The position numbers and the translations under genes were made by a program. This document shows positions 24,662-36,417 of a DNA stretch of 64,000 bases, in pieces. Source of the stretch: Rhizopus arrhizus (lineage: Eukaryota; Mucoromycota; Mucoromycetes; Mucorales; Rhizopodaceae); assembly GCA_024220505.1 (NCBI GenBank), contig JAKZZE010000007.1, positions 806,001 to 870,000 on the forward strand, written 5' to 3'. The notes below the pieces were generated by a model. It was not told the DNA's origin. It worked only from the letters and a program-made list of their open reading frames with translations, and ran no database searches. The number at the start of each line of letters is the position of its first letter. The stretch's first letter is position 1.

Positions 24662-27600
24662 TCAACTCTGAGTTTCTTTCTTCTCACTGTACCTTATAAT
24701 TGGTTCATTTGTGATAAATTCAGGGTCATCAGGTGTATTTCCAGTAGCAATAGCAATAGATTTTACTATACTTTCAACTTGCTTTTTACAAGTTTCAACT
24801 TTTCCATCCAGCTCACCGAGTACGTTGTATCGAACTGCTTTGAAAATAGCCAAACAATGATCAGTACTTTCTAATCCTTCGTCCTCACCATTTTCAAGGT
24901 TCAAGTCATCCAAGACCTGATTTAATATACTTCCTGTGTTCCACCTAGTCGTTTCTCCATTGGTTGAGTAGTCAATGATGAATCCATAATTCTGCTCTTC
25001 ATCTCGTGATGCCATTGTAAGGGAAGATAATATGTACTCCCCCATTTGTATAGACTTGATTGTACCAAGTTCAAGTCGTCTGAATTGGACTACCTTTTCT
25101 AAGCTATAGTTGTAGCTACAAATATATAGAGCTTTCTCTGTCAATAAAACCACTTTTTCTTCAAATTCTTTGGGCCTTTTTATTGCTAAAGTGTTAAGGA
25201 ATCGTTTCCTTCTCAAGTATTTTGTCGCGTGTACCTTATTTTTGATGGTTCTGTAGGTGATAATAGAGTCCATCCAGATATTTTAGTCTCATCATCAGCA
25301 ATTACGATTTGACTACTTGTCTCAACTAGGAAAAAGGACAGTTAAAATGGGGGGTTTTTTTTTTACTTTAAATGTTTTCCTCTGCTTACTCGCATCAGAT
25401 CGTATCTTTTCCCAACGTCTTTCTACCCCTGGTTCAGCAGACATTTTTGTACTTTGAGGCACATATCTAAATATTTCACATTTGTGGTATCCTATTCAAA
25501 ACGCAATTAGACTGAGAATATTGATAAATAACTTCACTTACCCAAGACAAAATCTATAGTTGCCTGCTTCCAAAAATCTTTAACAGTATTGAAATACATT
25601 CTCGTCAACGAATTCGATGCATCATTCATCATTCCAGTAAAGTTTCTCTTACCAGTCCTACTCAAATATTACGATATATTATAAAAAAAAATATTAATCC
25701 AACTTGCCTTGTAAAGTCACCCTTTAAGGCACTAGTTCCTGCATACATTCTAGATATCGCATCACCGTTATTTGCCCAGACTATTGATAATTAAATTAAG
25801 TGGTTTTAATAAATGGTGTTATTGTCATTTACCGTTATTAAAGATCTTTTCAAACCCATTGTAATATTTGATTCCTTTATCTGGATACTCAATAATACCA
25901 AATCGCATCAATTGTAGATTCAGCATGCTGCGACCAAAAGCACTCTAGCATAAATAGTAAATAAGGAAGACCTAGCCTACATAGTCAAACAGTTTGGAAT
26001 TACCTGCACAACATTCGTTCGATCCAAGCAATCCATACAGTTCTAAGTCGTTAAATCAATAAAAATGCAAGTGGCATTTTTTTTTTTTTTGTTTATACCG
26101 TCCTAAAAACACCACTTTGTTCACAATAAACATGTTCGCTTCCATCTGTAGCAATCCAGAAATACCTACAAAAGTAAATAAACTCGAGTGTTACTAAATG
26201 TGGTATGTTTTTTAGGTATGATCCTGTTACTGTAATTTTGTCATATCATCATAAAGACTGTTGCTAAGTTTACTTATATTTTCGTACTTCATTCCTTTGG
26301 TTTCTTTATGGAAATCAAACTCAACATATCTATGCAGCATGTTATTGATAGAGCTACCATGCATTCTTTTTCACTCACTTTATATTGGGATCTCCAAAGC
26401 TTTCAACATGTTTACGATACTCTGAACCAATAATAGCTTCTCTTCCTACCAATTCAGTGAGATTAACTACAATCTGGCGTCCGTATAGTTTCTCTTGTAT
26501 CTCAAAATGCCTTTGAAAAGCATGCTCATTTTCTTTTTCAGTTCTTTCTAGAGTGGGTATTGGATGTAAACTATAAGGAGACTGACTCCAAAACAAAGGT
26601 ACTAAACAACATAATGAGTTCTACTATCAACATTGTATACATAAACCCATCATATAGTACTTGATCCTCTGGTTTGAATAAATGACGCAACGTGATTAAT
26701 TTCATTTCTTTTAAATATTACGATTTGCTCAGTCTCTACAAAATTAGAGACCTCGCCATCTTCATTCACACCTCTTCGTTGATATCGCATGCCTTTTTTT
26801 TGGATGTTGGTCAAATTCACTTTTATGGATTGCACCATGTGTCACATTACCTGCTCTTTCTTTACTTCTTCTTGATATGAGAATAAAGTCGAACTCATAG
26901 CCGTCAATGACACATGGTTCTATTTGTATTGTGCCTTGCACGATAGGAGTAATCCATTCATCTAACTAATCATTATTTAATTTATATGCTATGTTGTTCG
27001 ATAGTCAATATTATACACTTTGGTCAACAAGGGTCTGAATGATATGTTCGTTCCACCAAAACCTTCTGTCTGCCCTTTTCCACAAAGGAATCCTGGTGTC
27101 TGTCTTATTTTTATACGAATTCTGAAAGTTGTTTGTAAGATCTGAAGACGTAGAGGTTAAAAAAGGCTATAAATAAAAAAGAACGCAAGTAACGTTTTAC
27201 CAAATGTATTTGAAAACACAAACATTGATCTACTAAATAGATCCACAATTTGTCTTATTAAACGTGCCTCCAAGAGCACATCCTCTTCGTCATTTTGATC
27301 GCTTATGTTATCTTCGAATGAAGACGTGGCTGTAGAAGAAGAAATAGACGAGGATATGGGCAAAGCGGTTGTAGTAGTTGGAATTTCTATATCATCTACA
27401 ATCACTTCATCAGCTTCCAAGACTGGCTCATTCACTATGTTTTCAAGTATTTCTTCTTCTTTCTTTTTCGAAAATGTGCTCTTGATCTTTGTGATAAAAG
27501 AAGAAGATTGTGTGAGTTTTACAGGAGGTTGAGCTGGATTGGTCTGAGGCTTCTCTTGTTCTTCTGCTTTTTGTAGGTTTAATCTGCGACAAGCTTTGTA

Positions 27601-28019
27601 TTCATCAAAGCTCAAGCAGGCCACTTTCTCTATAACATAACATGGCTGTCCTAGTATGTATCCCCGCAACTGTACTGCAGTAATAACAATCATGTATTTT
27701 TCTTTAAAAAACTGCTTTAGTTTAAAGCATGCTCATGTCGAAAAGACCTAATAGTTCTCTTTTTTTTTTGTACCTATGAAGCCTTCTATAAAGCCTAAGA
27801 TGCCATAAATTTCAAAAGACTGGACTACATTGGTTGGTTCAAACGATTCTTCTTTAAGCCATTAGCATGTGTTAATTTGAAATTTATGCATTTAAAACCT
27901 CTTTTTATCATTTTATGTTCTTCAAACGTTATTTCTAGTACATGCTGCTCTTTGACCAAAACAAAAGAGTCTGTAGTAACATAAAGCTGTATTGTTTCCT
28001 TACTATGCATCTTTGACAT
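24662..28019 (-). CDS. SAC-domain phosphoinositide phosphatase, INPP5F/Sac2 type
   Basis: A gene of about a dozen exons on the minus strand, starting MSKMHSKETIQLYV at 28019. In order it encodes an N-terminal SAC part (SFEIYGILGFIEGFIG, YMIVITAVQLRGYILG), a Ser/Glu-rich insert (27.2-27.5 kb), KADRRFWWNEHIIQTL, GMRYQRRGVNEDGEVSNFVETEQ, SFIQTRGS, FWSQSPY and the catalytic loop NCMDCLDRTNVVQ (plus 26005-26043, a CX5R(T) active site). Then come WANNGDAISRMYAGTSALKGDFTRTG and a C-terminal hSac2-like domain (SGWTLLSP, EKVVLLTEKALYICSYNY). This order matches human INPP5F, a phosphatidylinositol 4-phosphate 4-phosphatase of early endosomes; the same role here is inferred. Several exon edges, especially exon 1/2 and near 25.2 kb, are approximate. 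Confidence 0.88.
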
Positions 28020-28393
28020 GAACAGAAAGAAAAAAAGAAGACTCCGTCTCCAAGCAGCTTTTTAACATGCCGAGTACAACCTTTATGGTAGCTATCGGGG
28101 GTACAAAAGAAATTGAACAATCACAGACGCTTTGATCATTTGTACTCATTAAATCATATTAAAAATAATAACAATTTTGTAAAACAGGAGTCATGAGTTT
28201 GTTAACAGAATGATGAAGATGAGATACATCCAAATTAGCAGAAAAAACACGAGCGATTAGAATAAAAGGAACAAATGTTACTAAAAAAACAAATGCATGA
28301 AAGTCATCAAAAAGGATCATTGTTGATGTAAATGAAAAAGATCAATGCAGCAAATATATATCTCTTGAGTAAATAGTTACAATTCAATCTAGG
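28020..28393. other. Short intergenic region
   Basis: Sequence between the Sac2-type gene start and the transporter stop. Nothing recognised. Confidence 0.5.
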
Positions 28394-30099
28394 TTAGCCA
28401 CAATAGAAGCATACGGTAAGAAAGCATCCAATAAAGGTCATCACACCACATAAAGAAAACATCATTGAGGTGGATATATCCTCTATCTATAATCAAAAAA
28501 AAAAAAAGTTGGCAAATATGAGGCATGATGAAAAGTTTATATAATCTACCTGCCAAATGATGATACCAACACCAAGGTTCATTGGTATTCTTATTAATGT
28601 CATGATAACTGCTCTTGTTTCTTCAGGAATCGAGTCTGCTTTAAGTGACGAAATGCTGGGGTAATATAAACCAGTTGTGAATTCAAATATGTGATAGGCA
28701 GCTATCATAAGAAGTATCTGTGTGTGTGTGTGTGTGTGTTTTTTTTTGTCATTTATTAGCTACAAGTACATGTGGTATAGTTTGTTTGACTTACAGAAGA
28801 CTGCCCATAATATCCCATTATTATGAAAGAACATGATGCTAAACCAAGTGCAGATGCTAAGACTTTTTCTTTTGACAAAAAGAATGAATGTGAATTTTCT
28901 TTAGTGAACTGCTCGCAAAGCTGAAATACCAAGGAACCAGCCATAACAGCTAACATCATAGTAGAAAATAAATATCCAAGGGAAACAATGCCTACAGTAA
29001 TAATTCCTTTTAGTAAAATAGGTCTAGTTAGAATTTAAGCGTAACATTACCGGTACTTTCTGAAATGGCTTCAATTGCTGGAGTATAAAGTAATACGAAT
29101 ATATACATGGAGCATTCAAATGATGTTTGTGCAGCTGCAATTACTATTATATTTCGGCCTAATGATATAAGAAGATTAAATTTCCCTGAAGTTAGACCTA
29201 TGCCTTATTCTTACTTTGTAACACTGTACGTATCCCTTGGCTCAAACTCTTCCCTAAGCTTTCTTGCTCCTATACAGTGGGTTCATTTAGTTACTATCTT
29301 TAATGAAGTAAGGATAGCTTACCTTTTGGTGGCTTCCGTAATTTTCTGTCCAAGTGGATGTTATCACTGTACAAACAGTACATAATAAAATGATAGAAGC
29401 AAAGTACGGAGCCTTGTAACCCCAAATGTCAACTAGAGCGTTCGAGAGAATACCCGCCAAGATTGCAGAGATACTGTTCAAGAATGTAGACAAAGCAAAC
29501 GTGCGATCTCTCCATTCGGAAGGATAGCCTCTTGTCGTGTGCTCTGACACATACCACGATTCAAAGATAGAGTAATGAAGTGCAGTTGAAAGACCCGATA
29601 AAACATGAGAGCAAAATAATAAATAGTAAATATTAACAAGTCGAAGAAAAAGTGCAGAAATCATAGTAAAGCAATAAATAATACAAATACGTTTACGTCC
29701 ACTATATACAAAACATTTAAGCAACTGCAATAGAACGAGCAAAAAGAGATGAAAATTACTGTGTATCGGCCAAACTTCCAACTGCTGTTCCAGCAAAAGC
29801 GCTGCTCACGAATCCAGTTAAAAATAAAGTTGCTATCTGTGTCAACCCTAGACCATATGACTGGTATAACATGTATAAGTAGGGCCCTTGAAGCCAGTCC
29901 GCACCTGAACAGTAAAGGTCTAGTAGGGTATAATTGAAATAACAAGTTTTTTACCCATGACTATTGTAAAAACAATCAAATATTTTTGCTGAAAGGATTT
30001 GAAAGACTTTGACAACGTGATGTAGCTTTCTGCATTAGTCTCAATGTCAACTGGAACTTCATTCATCACAAAGTAAGAGATAAAAGACCAAAAAATCAT
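28394..30099 (-). CDS. Major facilitator transporter, MFSD5-like (molybdate-anion transporter family)
   Basis: Multi-exon membrane transporter on the minus strand. It starts MIFWSFISYF at 30099 and ends IGCFLTVCFYCG at 28394. Diagnostic segments are DWLQGPYLYMLYQSYG, GRKRICIIYCFTMIS, HVLSGLSTALHYSIFESWYVSEH, EWRDRTFALSTFLNS and the late GLYYPSISSLKADSIPEETRA followed by RIPMNLGVG. These match the order and motifs of MFSD5, assigned to high-affinity molybdate uptake in algae and animals. Twelve hydrophobic segments are expected and several are visible. At least six short introns separate the pieces; one contains a (TG)n microsatellite at about 28719-28738. The substrate is inferred from the family only. 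Confidence 0.82.
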
Positions 30100-30408
30100 G
30101 CTCCAGATTATTCAAATTAAACTTCAGTTATTTAGCCCCTCAAAAAGTCACACTAATAACACCCAATAACCAAATCAGGGATAGCTTGCTGGACAGCCAG
30201 AGGTTTTAACCGGTTATATTGTAAATCAATAGCTTGCCAACTGTCATGAATGCTGAAAACTTAAAGAACCCTATGCTAGTTTTGCTTTTAAAAACTATTC
30301 TTTTTTTTTTTTTTTAGCTTTTTAATAATTGAAAGGCTTCGAACGAGTATTTCCTAAAGAGTATAAAGAAAACAGCAGTTGGCCATTTTGCCTTTTTTAA
30401 GACATATT
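30100..30408. other. Intergenic region between divergent genes
   Basis: Contains a short poly-T run (about 30301-30316). No gene recognised. The inverted duplication begins just to the right. Confidence 0.5.
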
Positions 30409-31350
30409 TCAACCAAGAGAATATCATGAACCAAAGTGATCTTTATTTTGATGTACGTTGCATCTTTTATAAATGTACATGTATACATCTTCCCTTTAAG
30501 ACTTACAGAATATAGCAATTCAAAACATATGAAAGAGAACTAGAGACTATATTAGACAAAGTATTCAATAGGTTTCAACAATATCTGTACGATGAAGTAT
30601 GGAAATTACCTGATCATTTGGATATTCGCTTGTATAACGATGCAAATGGCATAAATATAAGTGAAGAAACAGAGAATTACTTGAACGAACATGTGGAAAT
30701 TTTGAAGAAGAAAACACAAGCTGTAAGTAGGAGAAAAAAAAAAAAAAAGGAAAAATAAAAAGACTCAAGGTTATATATAGCAAAGGCTTCTTAACATGCG
30801 ATTAAAAAGAGAGCTTCAGAGCATTGAATATCAAAGAAGATCCTATGATGATTACCGTCAATTAACATCTATTTTAAAAGAAGCATCAGAAAAAAGAAAC
30901 AGTAAAAATAGAAATAACAATAAAAAGTATAATAGGGATTCATCTTTCTTCTGTAATAGTATTAAACCTAGAAGAGACAATAACACACATCAGATACCAG
31001 CTTGATGAATTGAAAGGGCTACTTGATAAAGTATTAGTGACAATGGATGAATTAAAAAGAAAAGAGGAACCAGATCCAAAAATACTGCGTTTAAGAGAAA
31101 ATATCAGAGGAGTATTGAATAGTTTACCAGCCAACCATTAGATCCTTCAAATAAGCATTACAATGTAAATAACGTCACTGATTATAAGCTTATAAATATA
31201 TAGTTGATATAGTCGTCCCTTACCCTTGCCCTTTCTCTCTTTGAAAATAAAATAAGGGTTGTTTTGATTGATAATTCTAATAGCTAAATTGTAAACATCT
31301 TTTTTCTTGTTTGGTTTACTATGTGTTGACGTTTAAAGAGATATAAAAGT
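30409..31350 (+). repeat. Inverted duplication, arm A (Mis12-like copy)
   Basis: Nearly identical, in reverse orientation, to about 49287-50365. Similarity starts near ttcaaccaagagaatatca and ends near gtttaaagagatataaaa, with only scattered substitutions (for example agtcgtccc against agttgtccc). About 150 bases of the other arm's first exon are missing here. Confidence 0.93.
30426..31141 (+). CDS. Truncated Mis12/Mtw1-like kinetochore protein (copy A)
   Basis: Copy of the gene at 49497-50365. Exons 30426-30452, 30516-30722, 30781-30901 and 30960-31141 give an open frame of 178 residues. The complete copy's first 60 residues, including the conserved LLTEILGFLPKKFLDEL helix of Mis12 proteins, are deleted and replaced by nine new residues, MNQSDLYFD, that join exon 2 in the same phase with the original donor gtacgt preserved. 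Exons 2-4 are intact and nearly identical to the other copy. The protein would lack its N-terminal head, so it is either a recent pseudogene or a shortened paralogue. The shared sequence supports recent duplication. No expression evidence is available. Confidence 0.6.
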
Positions 31351-32391
31351 AATTACTTGTCTACTCTTCTTTATATTTGAGCAGATGCTTATATTCTTGC
31401 CGTTCCCCAAAGAAAAATTAATTTCTTATTTTATATAAAAGAATAGCCAGAGAAAGAGAATGAGAGAAAGAGAGATGTTTCTGTTACTGACATTGATTAA
31501 GAACCTCTAGATTTCTTACATGTCTTAAACTCTTTTCAATCAGTTCAATTTCTACGATGGTTTGAAATGAATAAAAGTAGCCTTGTTGGTTTTATGGTAC
31601 TGTGATATCACTTGTCGTAGAATAGCAGCAAAATTTAAGCTGATATTTAATAAATCTAAATGAATAAGTTTCTGGTATAATCAATCTCATATAGTTTGTC
31701 AAAGATGAATAATAAGAGGCGTATTTCTTCTTTTTTTTTTTTGCTAATGAGACAAAATTAAATATAAATAAAGCCATTACAAGTCAGAAACCAAAGTTAA
31801 TGTAAATAAGGTTTACTCATTACTACTATAACTGAAGAAGCGGACCATCTATTGTAAATTTAAGTGAAGAAAAAGAACAGTTTGAAGAATATAACATCAA
31901 CATGTTACACGTACTTTTATTAAACTGGATTTCAAAATATAAGCAATTGTCCTCAAACAAAACACTCTTTAATTAAATAATATCAAAAAGGCGCTTTTAT
32001 TTATTTTATCTTTTGATTTTATATATTAAGTAATATTATTACTATTATAAAAAGGATGAAAATTTATAAGTGATTAAAGGGCTATTTAACTAAATATAGA
32101 TTATAGGAAAAATATATTTTATTCTTTTTTAACCTTTGTATATGAAATACTCTGCAATGTATGATTAGTTTTACGCATAAATAAAACATGTATGTCAACA
32201 AGATGGGAAAATAATTCAAGTGAGATTAGTATGATTTTAAACATTTTTTGATTCATAATAAATTATTAATTAAGCTCTTAGAAATGTACAAAGCCTCCCT
32301 TTTTTTTATTTTTTGAGCAGTTTTCTAATAAATTAAACTTGTGGCTTTATTGATTGAAATCACTTTTTTTTTAAAGAAAGAAGGTATTATT
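31142..32391. other. AT-rich intergenic region, 1.25 kb
   Basis: The first 210 bases belong to the duplicated arm. The rest is very AT-rich with no recognised gene; a T-run at 31731-31741 explains a spurious lysine-rich frame. Confidence 0.5.
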
Positions 32392-32775
32392 TTATTGTGA
32401 AGGGTCATTTGAATCGGATAAAGTTGAATTATAAGACATGGATCTTCTTCTTGCGCCTTCAAAAGCATTTTGAATAGATAAAGCAGTGGGCATGAAAAGT
32501 GAAGGCATAGAAGTAGATAAATCACGCATGTCATTTATATTTGTGGGAGAAGTCTCTTGAATTGGAGAAGTAAGAAATCCTGAAAGAGATCCAGCAATAG
32601 AAGATGTATTGACGAAAGGTAAAGAGCTTGTATTTTTATTTTGGTTGTTGATATTATTTACAGTTTGTAGTGTGTCAGACATGCGACGATGATGAAAAGG
32701 TGCACAAGAAGATGTATGCGTAGCAAAAGTATCTGGTTTTTCAAATGTTCTCCCACATCTGCAACGAAAAGGCAT
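32392..32775 (-). CDS. Small single zinc-finger protein (127 residues)
   Basis: Short intronless frame beginning MPFRCRCGRTFEKPDTFATH, in which C-x-C and a later H...C (THTSSC) suggest one compact C2H2/C2HC-type zinc finger near the N-terminus. The remainder is Ser/Asn/Thr-rich and disordered-looking, with an arginine patch GARRRSMSY that could be a phosphorylation site. The start is the ATG at 32775; the upstream extension is only homopolymer translation (poly-Phe). The family is not recognised and a role in nucleic-acid or protein binding is only suggested. Confidence 0.65.
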   Translation of the reverse strand: MPFRCRCGRTFEKPDTFATHTSSCAPFHHRRMSDTLQTVNNINNQNKNTSSLPFVNTSSIAGSLSGFLTSPIQETSPTNINDMRDLSTSMPSLFMPTALSIQNAFEGARRRSMSYNSTLSDSNDPSQ

Positions 32776-32782
32776 TTTAATT

Positions 32783-32794
32783 AAAAAAAAAAAG

Positions 32795-32827
<33 letters not shown>
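32783..32827. repeat. Poly-A tract just before the zinc-finger gene
   Basis: A-rich run (one G interruption) about 8 bases upstream of the minus-strand ATG, so the transcript leader would carry a long U-run if transcription starts farther upstream. Confidence 0.9.
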
Positions 32828-32830
<3 letters not shown>

Positions 32831-32935
32831 AGAAAATATTTAAGGGCGTGTGAGAAGAAGAAATCGAGTTTAAAAGTGTGACAAGAAATGCATAAAAAAG
32901 TACGAAATGAGATTTTGTACAACATGAGATTTTTA

Positions 32936-34199
32936 TTATGAATGAGTTGTAGGTAAAAATTGTCTGTTGAGATTCAATTTGAATCTTGAAGTGATTGCTT
33001 CAATTTTTAAAGCATGTAGTGTAATCATATTATCGATTAAATGAATTCCACATATTGCTTTTTCAATAATAAATTTACTTTCTTTAACAAGTTCTTTATA
33101 TGTTTTTATATCTTCATTATCCATCATCACTGCGCAATCTTGATCAAAATATAAATTTGTGTTTATTGCAACATACATTGCTTGTCCAATGCTATTCATC
33201 TTTGTTTTATCTTTCATTTCAAATACCATCTTGTTATTTTCCAAATCATAATTTACACATAAATCATTTACTTGAACCAACAATCTATGAATGCTATCAT
33301 TTCTCTTGTATCTCAATTGACTTGGTTGCCAATTATCCTCATTTTCTGTTGTTAGATTAGTTGATTTTGGTATCAATAAATTCATTAATCTAACATCATT
33401 TAATTGTAAAAGTATTTCTGAATTCGGTCCTTCATTAAATGCGACTGTTTGTTTAGCTGTTGATAGTTTATCTGTCAATTGTTTAAAAGCATAATATTGT
33501 GAATCTTTTAATAAATTCTCTCTGTGCACTTCACTTTTAATATCAATCGTATATCCTCGAAGTAAATGAACAATATCTTGAAACATGTCTGGATCTCTGT
33601 CGATATAAAGTGGTGATGAATTACTCGCATTGGGTGATGATGTTATAGCATATTTTAATGGCCCATTGAATAAGTTGGCTTTATCATCTATAATAATCAT
33701 AAGAAATATATTTATAAAATAAATAAAACAAACCATGTCCAAATAAACTCCAAGGTAATCTAAAACTTCTTCCACCCACATTAACAAATAAATATTCATG
33801 AAGCATCTTTTTTAATCTCTTTAGACCATAGAAATGAGCATCAGATAATAAACTTTGATTTTCAACATCATTCACAGGTCGAATATAATATCCCCTTAGA
33901 TGCTTTACAATCGTATTAAATGTTTCTGGATCTCTATCAACATAAACTGTCTTTGTATTTCGTTTCTTGTTAAAATATTCGGTAAAGAAGTTGCTTGGTC
34001 CATCACTCTTGAGTGATTCCCAACTGAGACGAAAGCTCTTACCACCAACCACAATGGTAAATGCAGTTTGATTGGAAATAGGTGAAGAGTTAAGAACGTT
34101 ATTAGTCGCTAATAGGTCGTTGGGTATATTTCCAGAGAGGTCGATATTTAAAAAATCAAAGTCATTATCTTCCTGTCTTTTTCGCTTATGACTTTCCAT
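32936..34199 (-). CDS. Protein with two tandem BTB/POZ (T1-type) domains
   Basis: Two exons, 34199-33734 and 33687-32936, are joined by a 46-base intron (405 residues). The N-terminal basic segment HKRKRQ may be a nuclear signal. The first BTB_2/T1 domain reads FTIVVGGKSFRLSWESLKSDGPSNFF ... VYVDRDPETFNTIVKHLRGY ... DAHFYGLKRL. The second repeats this pattern: VNVGGRSFRLPWSLFGH ... LYIDRDPDMFQDIVHLLRGY ... DSQYYAFKQL. The VGG-SFRL and DRDP-F-I--LRGY signatures are those of KCTD/potassium-channel T1 tetramerisation domains, but there are no membrane segments. A C-terminal region of about 180 residues is unassigned. Possibly an oligomerising adaptor. Confidence 0.85.
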
Positions 34200-34412
34200 G
34201 AATAAAAACACCTCGCTTTTTTTTTACTCTGGTAAGTGTCCTTTTCCTTTTAAAGTGACTGTGCTTTCAAAAAAAATAACTTTTCTATCCTGATTACTAT
34301 GGTTTTCATCTGGGATACAAAGGATATCTACTTCTTTTTCTTTACTTACACATAGATTTAAGGTGTTTATTTCCTTTGTTATTTCAAGGCAAGCTGTATT
34401 AAGTTTTATAGC

Positions 34413-34500
<88 letters not shown>

Positions 34501-35347
34501 TGACCATTATTAGAAAGTGCGTTAAGGTTTTCTGCATAAACTCTATTTTTTTTTGTTCGCGTATTTTTATTTTAAGGTTTTATGCGATTTTTATAACTGA
34601 ATAACACATTATAGGTCATAACGAAAAACTCAAAATATATGCGTTAAGCTCGTCTTAAAATGATGATTAATATCACTGTAACCATCTCTTTAATCTAGTG
34701 ACAATCATATTGATCGGAAGCAGCGGATTCAAAAAAAAGTTTATTCATAAATATTAGACCATTAAACATGTATAAATAAACACGAAATAGGCTAGAACAT
34801 TTTTATCTGATTGTTTAATCATCATTATAAGCATGGTTAGCAACTGATATGACAACAAAGACACTCAGCGCGATTTTCATTCACTATTAATATGTCCTTT
34901 GAAGACAGTAAGACGGAACTGGCCTAAGGGATTGAACATTCAACATATCAAAATAAGCTTTTAAAACATTGTACGAAACAATTTGGTGATTCATCCGCAG
35001 ATAGACATCCATATCCTCTTCTCGCTCTTTTTTTTTAAAAATAAAATAAAAAATGAACATAGAACAAAGTATACGCATTACATCTTTATTGCGTATTCAT
35101 TTTATATATTTTCATATGCCTTACAAAATGTATAACGAAGATAAGAGAAGTTGGTGTAATTACGTTATCGTATCCCCATCAGAACATGGATCTCTTACAG
35201 AACACAATATATCCTCATTTGTTACATGTTTTTATTTTCACATGCGAAGGAAACAAGAAGCTCGTTACACGCGACATTGACAAGAACTATTTAACCATTT
35301 CCTTATTTCTCTCTTTTTTATACTTTTTTATTTTTATTGTATAACGA
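34200..35347. other. Intergenic region with an 82-base poly-T tract
   Basis: Contains T 34416-34497, the longest homopolymer in the window, about 220 bases upstream of the double-BTB gene. The rest is AT-rich; small frames near 34.9-35.3 kb show no recognisable protein. Confidence 0.6.
34416..34497. repeat. Poly-T tract, 82 bases
   Basis: Uninterrupted T run. Such tracts exclude nucleosomes and are also prone to length errors in assembly. Confidence 0.97.
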
Positions 35348-35565
35348 ATGTCTAATACCGCTTCTAACGCGCTCACTTGTCATTCCGAAAAAGGTTTGCA
35401 TGAATTACTTCCATTCTATTCTAGTGGTGAATGCTATTGTTTTATATGTGGCTCATTTGTTCATCAGACTAAGGTATGTGCATGTGAATATATATCTATT
35501 TTTTTTTTTCCTCTTCTAAAAAATATCAATTTTAATAGCATTGCCCAGTGGCTTGCAGACAGTAA
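35348..35565 (+). CDS. Candidate 50-residue CCHC zinc-knuckle microprotein
   Basis: Two exons, 35348-35473 and 35539-35565, are joined by a 65-base intron (donor gtatgt, acceptor tttaatag). The product starts MSNTASNALTCHSEKGLHEL and ends with CFICGSFVHQTKHC followed by PVACRQ. Splicing brings together C-x2-C-x4-H-x4-C, the exact spacing of a retroviral-type zinc knuckle; unspliced, the last Cys is not encoded in frame. The ATG is preceded by a T-rich leader with a TATA-like stretch. Zinc knuckles bind single-stranded nucleic acid. No larger Gag-like gene surrounds it, so this may be a host small protein. The call rests on one intron and a spacing motif, so it is tentative. Confidence 0.5.
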
Positions 35566-36417
35566 ACAAAAAATCTTAATATTTTTCTAGAAAAAAAAAA
35601 GTATCTATGCCATTATACCCACCTTTCTATCATTATCGTTCATTTATTACACAATCATGTTGTATAAGCCCACACACACACACATTACTTTTATGCTATT
35701 CTATTTTATGAACACAAACACTGCAAAAAAATATAATGGAGATCTCCAATAAAAATTACTTTATATGGGAAATATGTTACCTCAAATTTTTACTTTTTTG
35801 TACCTTTTTTCTTTTGACTTCTAAGCATTGTTTTGTATTGAACAGATCTTGTATATAATAAGCACAGAAAGAGAGAGGTTATTTTTAAGCATCATGTATC
35901 ACCTTGCAATAAAAAAAAAAAAGCTCACCACTTTATATTTCTTAATAAAGTAATCGGAAAGTGGAGATTGATTCCACGTGCGAGTCACTGCTCACATAAG
36001 CAAAGATCTCTTGTTTACCCGTCCTGAATCAATCCTTTCAACATTTACCCGCTTTGTTATCAATCAATCAACACTAAAAATAGAGGGACAGTACTCTAAG
36101 ACAGGTTACATAAAATAGTGTATCTGTTTATGAGCCATTAAATATATTTCTCAAACTTGCATTTAAAAAATAGAGATACACTTTTTCTTGTGCTTGTCAA
36201 ACAATTACCAGTAAAGATTACATTATTTCACGTGCGCTGTTTTTATCCATCAAGACAGCATAGCACTATTTCACCAAATTCCTTTCCTAGGACATTGTTC
36301 TATGTCTCCCCCCTCTTCTTTTTTTTTTTTTTTGTTAAACTCATCTTTTGTACCCCATGTAGCACATTTTTAGGAACACAAGGTAAGGGATCTAATAGTT
36401 TATTTAAGAGTACTTGT
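35566..36417. other. Intergenic region, 850 bases
   Basis: AT-rich, with a short CA microsatellite near 35672-35684 and a T-run near 36319-36333. No gene recognised. Confidence 0.5.

Noticed and set aside
28719..28738. (TG)n microsatellite inside an MFSD5-like gene intron
   Set aside because: Ordinary simple repeat without further structure.
34887..35280. Small frames on both strands near 35 kb
   Set aside because: No recognisable motif, no supporting splice or codon pattern.
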